The position numbers and the translations under genes are program-made. A stretch of 18,824 nucleotides of DNA from positions 1 to 18,824 of the forward strand of contig LSSN01003422.1 of assembly GCA_001970855.1 (NCBI GenBank), read 5' to 3'. Position 1 is the first letter of the stretch; each line of letters opens with the position of its first letter. Below, piece after piece: positions 9,428 to 16,723 of the stretch. This DNA is from Smittium culicis (Eukaryota > Kickxellomycota > Harpellomycetes > Harpellales > Legeriomycetaceae). The notes beneath the pieces were generated by a model. It worked only from the letters and a program-made list of their open reading frames with translations. It was not told the DNA's origin and did not search any database.

Positions 9428-9499
9428 CTACGAAGTCATAGGCTTGATCAGAGCCCAGACTTCATGAAACAGTGGATTTGCAGTGGTTCGAGAAAGAAG
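9428..9499 (-). pseudogene. Short coding-like tail abutting the LTR island
   Basis: Twenty-three minus-strand codons ending in TAG at 9428-9430 have an ordinary protein composition (for example NPLFHEVWALIKPM) and stop 9 bp before the LTR hairpin. Upstream they run into an AT repeat at about 9500. This could be the last codons of a pol or host gene interrupted by the LTR insertion. It is too short to identify and may be chance. Confidence 0.2.
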
Positions 9500-9923
9500 T
9501 ATAATAATTATAATTATAATCATTGGAAAAAGTCTCGGAGATTTAGAATAATAATGAAATTTAGCGATAAACTCATTCTAATTGTAAATTAAACATTGAT
9601 TAATTTAATTCCTAGCATTTTACTATGTATAAAAATAATAATCTATAAGATAAACGATGATTAAATAAATTTGATCCTTCAATATATATTTTCCCCTTTA
9701 AAAATGCTTTACAATTATATTAAACAATTTTTGAAATCGGCTTATATTATTTATTATTACAATTAAAAAATAGAATGTGGAACTTACATAATTATAATTC
9801 GATAAATTTCGTTCAGAATCTTTTATTAACTTGAATGGGGGATATCCTTTAAAGGGTATAAATTAATAAAAATTAAAGGTATTTTGAAATTTAAGGGTTA
9901 GGGATAGTATTAATAGTAATTAA
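9500..9923. other. AT-rich spacer
   Basis: No gene is visible. It opens with a TAATTA-type simple repeat (9500-9520) and a short less AT-rich patch (9521-9545). It contains a 10-bp palindrome, CCTTTAAAGG (near 9846), and a single GGGTTAGGG (9895-9903). Confidence 0.5.
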
Positions 9924-10500
9924 TCAAAGAGAAGCTTAAATTTTAAATTTAATGCTAATAAAACTAGATTTAACAATTTGAAGAATAATTATGGTATTTT
10001 TACACATGATTTTGAAATAAGAAGTATGGTGGATGTATTTGATTTTTTAAAATTGACAGAAACATCAATATTGTATCAAATTGAAATTGAAACGTCTTCA
10101 GATGTTTAGTATTTTATCATCGCAGGGTATCGAAATGAAAGTGTAGAAATACAAAAGATATTTAATTTAGATATATATAAGTGCACATTCTGATAGAAGC
10201 AGTAGCAATTGTGATATAAGAGTAATATTAGTATAATATACAATTCTTGAGAAGTATATTTAATAAAATTTTATAGTAAAAATTCACGATTGACCTAGTA
10301 AAGCTCATAACTGGACTTTTTTTCAATTTGTGTAAAAATAGCTGCGATTAGTAATCTAAAAAATGAGATAAATGCAAAATAATAGTTCATCAAGAGATTG
10401 AAATGCATCTAATAGGGTTAAAAATGCTTTAATTATTTTATTAAAGATCTTGTAAAATCGAGGGATATTAATTGGTATTCTTATTTTAAGGTTATAAGTA
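9924..10500 (+). pseudogene. Decayed APE-type endonuclease domain of a non-LTR retrotransposon
   Basis: APE endonucleases of LINE-like elements nick target DNA to prime reverse transcription. Plus frame 9924-10193 reads NFKFNANKTRFNNL, then VDVFDFLKLTETSI, then FIIAGYRNES. These match the family pattern of an N-x-N motif, an 'iDv...l.ET' catalytic Glu motif and a following 'GY'. After one frameshift, the frame from 10183 reads HSDRSSSNCDIRVILV (compare 'DR...GGvailV'), then PSKAHNWTFF, then D-stop-NASN (compare 'GDwNA', 10396-10407), then NRGILIGILI (compare 'rG..L...l'). The order and spacing fit. There are about a dozen in-frame stops. An intact reverse transcriptase is not seen downstream. 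The match was made by eye, without a search. Confidence 0.5.
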
Positions 10501-12473
10501 ATTAGTTTCAGTTTTTGTATCCTTCAAATAAATTATATTAAAATTATAACCCTAGAGTTAATTTGCTTCCAGTATTATGCAAAAATTATTATCTGTATAG
10601 ATATTATCAAAATCTATATAAGTTATGTGATTATTCGCATTATTATGAGATAATATAAATCATCACATAAATCCGTAATATTATAAATGAATATTTAAAA
10701 TGTGAATAACTGGATATGTTGATATTTAAGTAGCGTATAAATCAAGAGTTAGGTAAGATTTTCGGGAAGGATAGAATATAGCTAAGTATTAAACACTTAA
10801 TGATTACCTCATACAGATTAAAATACTATAATTAAACTGATGACTTAGGCTAAAATTAATGCAATGATATGAAATATTTACGCGGAAATAAAGCGATCGT
10901 GTAATTATTGAAAGTAATTCAGAAAATTTTTTTGATTAATATCAATAATAACCAAAAATTGTGCTTTACTATCATTTTTATAAAATTTTCACTTTTTAAT
11001 TATTCATATATTATGATCTAACTACTTAATGCAATTTATTTTAACATTTATATGTATTATAATGTCTTTATAATAAATACACTACTAGAGTTTGATAAAA
11101 GCATAATTACCCCTAGAAATAGTTACTACTAAAAATTAAGTAATTACATCAAAATATCAGAAATGTTCAGACTAACTATAAAATATGGTAAAATATGATG
11201 CAGTTTAATATTTATGGCTATTTTATTTCAAATAAGTTTTATAATGTTACAGCTTTGCATATCTGCTTTTTATTATCTGAAGTAGCTATGCGAATAAAAT
11301 ACAAATTATAAATATTAATTAATAATATTAATTTATAATTTAAAAAGAAAATATACAAAAAAATATATACATGTATTTGATAATATCCAATGGATAAAAT
11401 TTACTTTAAACATTTATTAAATAGTTGTATAAATATGCAAATATATATTAGTAAATATTACAATTTATAGTATACCAAAAATAAATAGGACTAGACATAT
11501 CAATAATCAGTCTATGAGTTATCAATCTTAAATTAATGTAAATACTATGATTAATAATATATAAAATGAATTATAAAATAGAATAAATTAATAGATAGTG
11601 TTGTCAATTGTGAATTATATAATTAATGATTAATGGTTTTATATATTAAATAAGACCATATTTAATCCTATTATTGACATTAAAAGTTTATTTATAATAA
11701 ATAATAAATAAATGTTACTAATTAAAGTTCATATTTATTAATAAGAAAATTAAATGTATATTAGTTTAGAGCGATATTTAATTCGATATAATATAATTTT
11801 AAGGCGCTACATTTTTATAATATATTAAAGCACATATTATATATTTTAGAAAAAATGATATAAATGAGTACAATATAATATTTTATAATTTATTAGAGTA
11901 AAAAAAATTTAATTTAATTGATTGACGTGAATTTCATAATTTCTATATTAATGCATTATAACGTTTAAAACTGAAATGATCGTATTTTACTTTATAAGTA
12001 TATAAAATATCTGATAACTCACGAAAAAATTACGCAAATATTTTATTTGATGAATTTTTAAATTATAATAAATTATGGTTATAGTGTTTATAAAATCAAT
12101 TTATATCAAAATTAATAAATTTAATTAAATAAATATATTAGAGATACGAGCTTAAAATATATAGAATATATAAAAGAATTTTAATCCAATTAAATCATGT
12201 TTATATTGTGAATTAATGGATTAATATTATAATTTAGTCAATATTTAAGGGAAAGAATAGAGTATAAGATTGTTTATTAAGGTAGAAATGCTAATAGGAA
12301 TATAAGGCTAAACTTGTGATAACTAATATAGGAGAAAGATAAAATTGGGGAAAACATGTAGATGTTTTTAAAAATAATATTAAAGACTTACTTTTTCTTG
12401 AGAATTAAAAGCTATTGTTTTAGTATTTTTCTGAATAAATTGTGTTCTATATTATATTATATTATAATATTTT

Positions 12474-12598
12474 CATACCGGTAGTCAATGTGGCTTGGAA
12501 TTTGCATGTGTCATTGTAATCCAAAATGGTTTACTGTTAAGCCAGTTTTGTCTCGACAATCTACATTGTGAGGACGCGTTCTAACACGATACACTTTT
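12474..12598. other. Isolated less AT-rich island, unidentified
   Basis: About 125 bp of clearly higher G+C stand alone in the desert (around caatgtggcttggaatttgc and gaggacgcgttctaacacg). No tRNA clover-leaf could be folded by eye: there is no GGTTCRA T-arm with matching stems. No frame longer than about 30 codons is open. It may be a tiny transposon remnant, a regulatory element or a small RNA. Confidence 0.35.
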
Positions 12599-12734
12599 TA
12601 ATTTAAGTATCAATCAAAATAATAGATTACCCACTATAGTACTCAAAATTTAATTAAGTATAGTTAGTATAACAGCAAATATACATTAAACTTTTAAATA
12701 TTTATACAATATTATTCAATTTTAATCAATTTTT

Positions 12735-12754
12735 TCCACAAAAAGATTTGTGGA
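12735..12754. repeat. Hairpin TCCACAAA-loop-TTTGTGGA
   Basis: Perfect 8-bp arms flank the 4-base loop AAGA. Outside them TTAATC (12722-12727) can pair with GATTAA (12755-12760). No gene adjoins it. Confidence 0.6.
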
Positions 12755-12952
12755 GATTAATAATTATTTATAATATTGAGCTGAAGCTGATAATATTATC
12801 GTGTTCTAATTAATATTTTATAAAATATTTACTTTCAATATTGATCATATCTAAAGAATATATCAAAAATTATTCAAAAAATTCTATAAAGAATTAAATC
12901 TTAACTAGAATGTTATTAAATATCTAGCTGAAAAATATATGATAATATGAGA

Positions 12953-12966
12953 ACATGTTAACATGT
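12953..12966. repeat. Perfect 14-bp palindrome ACATGTTAACATGT
   Basis: An exact self-complementary 14-mer with no spacer. It could bind a dimeric regulator but has no neighbouring gene. Confidence 0.6.
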
Positions 12967-13565
12967 ATAGCGTAAGCATAATTCATTTAATATTATCCAC
13001 ACATGATAATGTAAATCTTACTTAATTATTAAATAAACACAAATTCATATAAATTTTTGAAATGTATTGCTATTGAAGTTTAAAAAATATCATAAATTTG
13101 TTCATGTATTAAATTTATAATCCATATTTTATTCCTTATATGAAATATATAGTTGTCCATAATTATGCAATATTAACATACCAAAAACCTACACATATTT
13201 AATTGACATTTTAAAATAAACAGAAAGGTTTAAAAAAAGAATTTTGTTCTAAAACTTATATTTATTAAATATTTTTCAGTAATTAATGTTAAATAAATTA
13301 TATTAACAATACATTATTTAATTAATTCATATTTTAATTTTAATCAATTGTTTGAGAATAACTTGAACTAACAAGTTTAAAATTTATAAAACTTGCAAGT
13401 TATTTTTAATAATTACAAACTCAATATCAAAAAAATTCGATTTTAATCATATTTTTAGCATTATCAATAATTAAAAATAACTAAATGTTTCAATCTTGAT
13501 ATAATTCAGATAGCATAATATAAATATTGAAAAAAAATATACGAATTTCTGATCATTATATATAA

Positions 13566-13576
13566 TTTCTTTTTTT
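13566..13576 (-). other. Short A-rich tract downstream of ORF1
   Basis: On the minus strand an A7-G-A3 tract begins 27 bases after the ORF1 stop codon. It could be the degraded A-tail of a retrotransposed copy ending just past ORF1. Runs of this size are frequent in this composition, so the reading is weak. Confidence 0.2.
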
Positions 13577-13602
13577 GGTAACGAAAATTATTATATAGTA
13601 AG

Positions 13603-15327
13603 CTAATCACTACTCAAATTAAAATATTCTGTGTTCAAGTTTGTATTAATAGCTGTGTCGTCGCTATAGATCATACTTCTTCCAGTCAGAATTATTTGAT
13701 GAATCCTATAAATGATACTATCTGTATCAAAATTAACATCAGTTTGGCTTGATGATTCTTTTTCAGTCTCTGCAGTTAGCTGAGTGGGTGAAATTTCACT
13801 AACTAAATTCTGACTGGCTGAATTGGCTATAATTTCAGAATTATTTTCAAAATATTCCTCTTGAGTGATAATTTCAGTCGAGATTGGGGGGCTTTCTGTA
13901 ATTGGATACGATTGGTTAGTGCTTTCAGTTTGCGAGGTTGATACTTGCATTGAGCAATTTCCGCTGTAAAATTCCGATTCGTTTGAGTATATAAGATCTG
14001 AAGTACTTTTATAAGACGCAAGAATTTCTGATAAAAGAGTAACTGTAGGCGCAGTTTCTATTGGAGGCTCATTAAATCTAAGATTAAGCTCAGTAGCAAG
14101 GTCAATAATATACACCTTATACAGCTCGTTATTGCTATTTTTTAGTGCATCTGATAGGCTCCTTGTATACGCTGATCTGATTTTATTTTGGTCTTGAGCA
14201 GATGCGTTTGGGCTGATTGGCTTGGATGGATTGAATTTTGGCAAAACTATGAATTTTTGATAGGAATTACATAGTGCTATAAATTCTTTGCAGTATCCTC
14301 CAATCAAAGTAAATTCAGCAGTAAATTTCCCTATAAACCTAATATTGACCATTTTTACTGGCTTAAATCCTAAATTTTTGAGCTCAGATTTTAGCTGGTA
14401 AATATTTTGGCGGACTATTCCTTGCACAAACACCCGAGAAAAATTATGTTTAATCTCGCAGTTGAGTGTACCCTTGTAGAATTTGACTCCAATAATTTTC
14501 TTTAACGATCTGAGCTTTGAATTATACTCAGATACAGTACCAGATCTGTTCATTCCTCGGATAATCTCCGAGTAAGATTTCCTCATACGTTTTGCGGGTC
14601 TACGCTCAGATGGCTCAGGAACTTGTGGGGCCTCATCTAATGGGTCATTGCATTGAATAGGAACATTATTTGATTGGTTTTTAACCAACTGGCTCAGATT
14701 ATTTTTTATTCTGTCCAGCTCGCCAGTCATGCCAAAAATCAGTGATTTAAGCTCAGAATTTTCATTTTTGGCCAGGACAAGCTGATCACTGGTCGATTTT
14801 TTGTAGTCATCGACATGCTTTTTTAACCTTTTATTTATGATTAAATCAATATCATACGGCAGCGGTTCTGAGTCAATAGCCTTTCTTTTGTGGGAAGCTC
14901 CACTGATTTGGCCCTCAACCTGATTACTGGGACTAAGATTTATTTCGCTATCATTATCAAAGCGCCTAATTTTTTTGGAAATATCAAAATTTATGCTTGG
15001 ATTAGGTGTTTTTATTGGGCTAATCCCAATTTCTCTGGCAGCTGAAGTAGAAGCCAATAGCCGATTTAAATCAAGGCTAGCGCAAGATTTATTTGAGCTA
15101 GGATTTCCCAAAATCCCAGCAGGGCTAATTGTCCTATCAGACGGCTTTGAAAATTTATTTGCTGATTCAATTGATTCAAGATCTCCAATTAACTCAAAAT
15201 AATTGGTGCTAGCAGGAAGGCCAGTTGGATCAAGCTTGAGCACTTGACTATAAAATAGGGCGACCTTAATTTTTTTTTTTGCAAGAGCTACACTTGGAAG
15301 TGGCGTGTTGGTTGTACTTATTCCCAT
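13603..15327 (-). CDS. ORF1-like protein of a non-LTR retrotransposon
   Basis: A 574-aa frame, intact from its first ATG (15327) to TAG, with no sign of decay. The frame itself stays open upstream to about 15446 without another ATG. Features by residue from that ATG: Lys-rich segment near 17-21; Ser/Asn/Pro-rich 55-140; basic KRKA near 147; a predicted coiled coil at about 160-217 (heptad-like Leu/Ile); basic RRPAKRMRK at 242-250; a conserved-looking alternating hydrophobic region at about 278-365 (RVFVQGIVRQNIYQLK, then VNIRFIGK) that could be an RRM-like or other RNA-binding fold; and a Ser/Thr/Glu-rich acidic tail at about 455-535. ORF1 proteins of LINEs bind element RNA and form trimers or particles, and coiled coil plus RNA-binding domain is their hallmark. 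No CCHC knuckle is present. It is assigned by architecture and nearby ORF2, not by a recognised family. It could instead be a domesticated, free-standing gene. Confidence 0.6.
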   Translation of the reverse strand: MGISTTNTPLPSVALAKKKIKVALFYSQVLKLDPTGLPASTNYFELIGDLESIESANKFSKPSDRTISPAGILGNPSSNKSCASLDLNRLLASTSAAREIGISPIKTPNPSINFDISKKIRRFDNDSEINLSPSNQVEGQISGASHKRKAIDSEPLPYDIDLIINKRLKKHVDDYKKSTSDQLVLAKNENSELKSLIFGMTGELDRIKNNLSQLVKNQSNNVPIQCNDPLDEAPQVPEPSERRPAKRMRKSYSEIIRGMNRSGTVSEYNSKLRSLKKIIGVKFYKGTLNCEIKHNFSRVFVQGIVRQNIYQLKSELKNLGFKPVKMVNIRFIGKFTAEFTLIGGYCKEFIALCNSYQKFIVLPKFNPSKPISPNASAQDQNKIRSAYTRSLSDALKNSNNELYKVYIIDLATELNLRFNEPPIETAPTVTLLSEILASYKSTSDLIYSNESEFYSGNCSMQVSTSQTESTNQSYPITESPPISTEIITQEEYFENNSEIIANSASQNLVSEISPTQLTAETEKESSSQTDVNFDTDSIIYRIHQIILTGRSMIYSDDTAINTNLNTEYFNLSSD

Positions 15328-15478
15328 TGTTATCCTTAGAGTAGGTAACAGGGTCAGCTGTACATCCCCTAAAACAATATAATGGACCTTCAGTTTTTTT
15401 AAACTTAGAGTACACAAACTTTGCTGGCTGGACTTTCCAATACCAAGATTTGATTAATTTATCATTGATGATAGACAT
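15266..15478 (-). other. Overlapping 70-codon frame, possible true N-terminus of ORF1
   Basis: An ATG at 15478 opens a 70-codon frame (start MSIINDKLIKSWYW, later Cys-rich SKCSSCKKK) that overlaps the ORF1 frame and stops just after an 11-base A run (plus-strand T run 15270-15280). The ORF1 frame also stays open upstream of its first ATG, to a TAA at about 15447-15449, with protein-like sequence (for example KLKVHYIVLGDVQLTLL). One indel between about 15440 and 15455 would put the ATG at 15478 in frame with ORF1 and add about 50 residues. Alternatively slippage on the A run links the frames. The second half of the 70-codon frame is probably an out-of-frame shadow. Confidence 0.35.
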
Positions 15479-16723
15479 TATTTTTAAAAAAAGGCTAATG
15501 ATTTTTTAGAGTATAAAATTTCAAATATAAAGTTGAGGATATATTTTTTTATGATAATAAAACAGCACACAAGTATACGTCTTTTATAAATTTATGAGTA
15601 AAAAAATTCCGAAAACAATTCACTTATACATACACTAATGAAAATTTAATTGTCATTTTAACCTAGCTATTTAAATTTATTATAGCTGAGAGAATACAGA
15701 AAAAAATATTGTTCTATATAATACATACAATTATAATTAAATAGCGAATATTTAAATTCTAATTAACAGTGTTAATTGTATTAGTGTATACAACATAAGA
15801 AATAATTTTTAACAAAAAACTAAATTAAGAAGATTTTGATCTGCGAACTTTAAAAAAAAATTATATCAAACAATTCATGATTATTAATTGCATAATAATA
15901 TTTTGAAACATATTAAATTATAAAAAATTACTAATCTGTAATTATTTATATCTAAACGCTAGTTTAAGTTGCATAAAAAATTTATTAAAAATAAACGATA
16001 TCTTTGAATAAGTTTGTATAAAACATAGCAGCGAAAATCAGTCGAATAAAATTTTAATTCTACGTTTCAATGTTTCACAAACCGAATTAAATTATATGAA
16101 TTCTTATATTTTTTGAAACAATTTATTTAATTAAATTATTTAATCAATTTATTTATAGAGTAATAATATTATAGAATAACTTTAATAATTTTTGATAGCT
16201 GAATTAATAAAATATTTTTATAATATTTTATAATATAAATTTATACATTATATTAAAATAATTAAATTAAATTTAATAAATATATTGAGTTAAATTAAAT
16301 TAATTTAAGCAGATATATCATTAAAAATCTGAATTAAATTAACTAGCTATATTAAATTAAATTAAGTAGATTGATATATATATTAAAATATATTATATAA
16401 CTATTATTCTATATATTATTATTTTTTTATATAGCTTGATCATCATACTAATTTCTTAATTATTTAATATTATAATAATATTGTGTATTTAAATAATAAA
16501 TAATTTTAATTGTAAATATCGCTTGTTGAATTTAACTTTTAACTCAATATTAATCGCTTATAAAAATTAACATGTCAACGAATTTTAATTAATTCAATTT
16601 TTATTATAACGAATATATGTATACGATATTGTTAAAATATTTATTAAAATTTATATAAGGTAAATTGATAAACAATTAAATATATAAATTGGAATGTTGT
16701 GGATTTTTTGATATCTTTAGTTA
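15479..16723. other. AT-rich gap between ORF2 and ORF1
   Basis: This stretch holds no open frame of interest. It is dominated by AAATTAAATTAA-type repetition at 16255-16370 and TA-rich runs. In minus orientation it would contain the 3' UTR of the ORF2 element next to 16723 and the 5' UTR of the ORF1 element next to 15479. No long A-tail or target-site duplication could be picked out to mark where one ends and the other begins. Confidence 0.6.

Larger units (their letters stand above)
10501..13565. other. Long AT-rich desert with small structured motifs
   Basis: If the endonuclease relic was part of a full ORF2, its reverse transcriptase should lie at about 10.9-12 kb, but no YxDD, 'GFR' or 'QGSVLSP' type motif can be read in any plus frame there. 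Otherwise the stretch is homopolymers and short AT repeats. Exceptions are a less AT-rich patch at 12474-12598, a hairpin at 12735-12754 and a palindrome at 12953-12966. Confidence 0.6.

Noticed and set aside
9895..9903. GGGTTAGGG resembling a telomere repeat
   Set aside because: Only one and a half units, with no array nearby; expected by chance.
13827..15202. Frames on both strands overlapping ORF1 (13827-14021 minus, 14975-15202 plus)
   Set aside because: Shadows of the intact 574-codon ORF1 in other frames.
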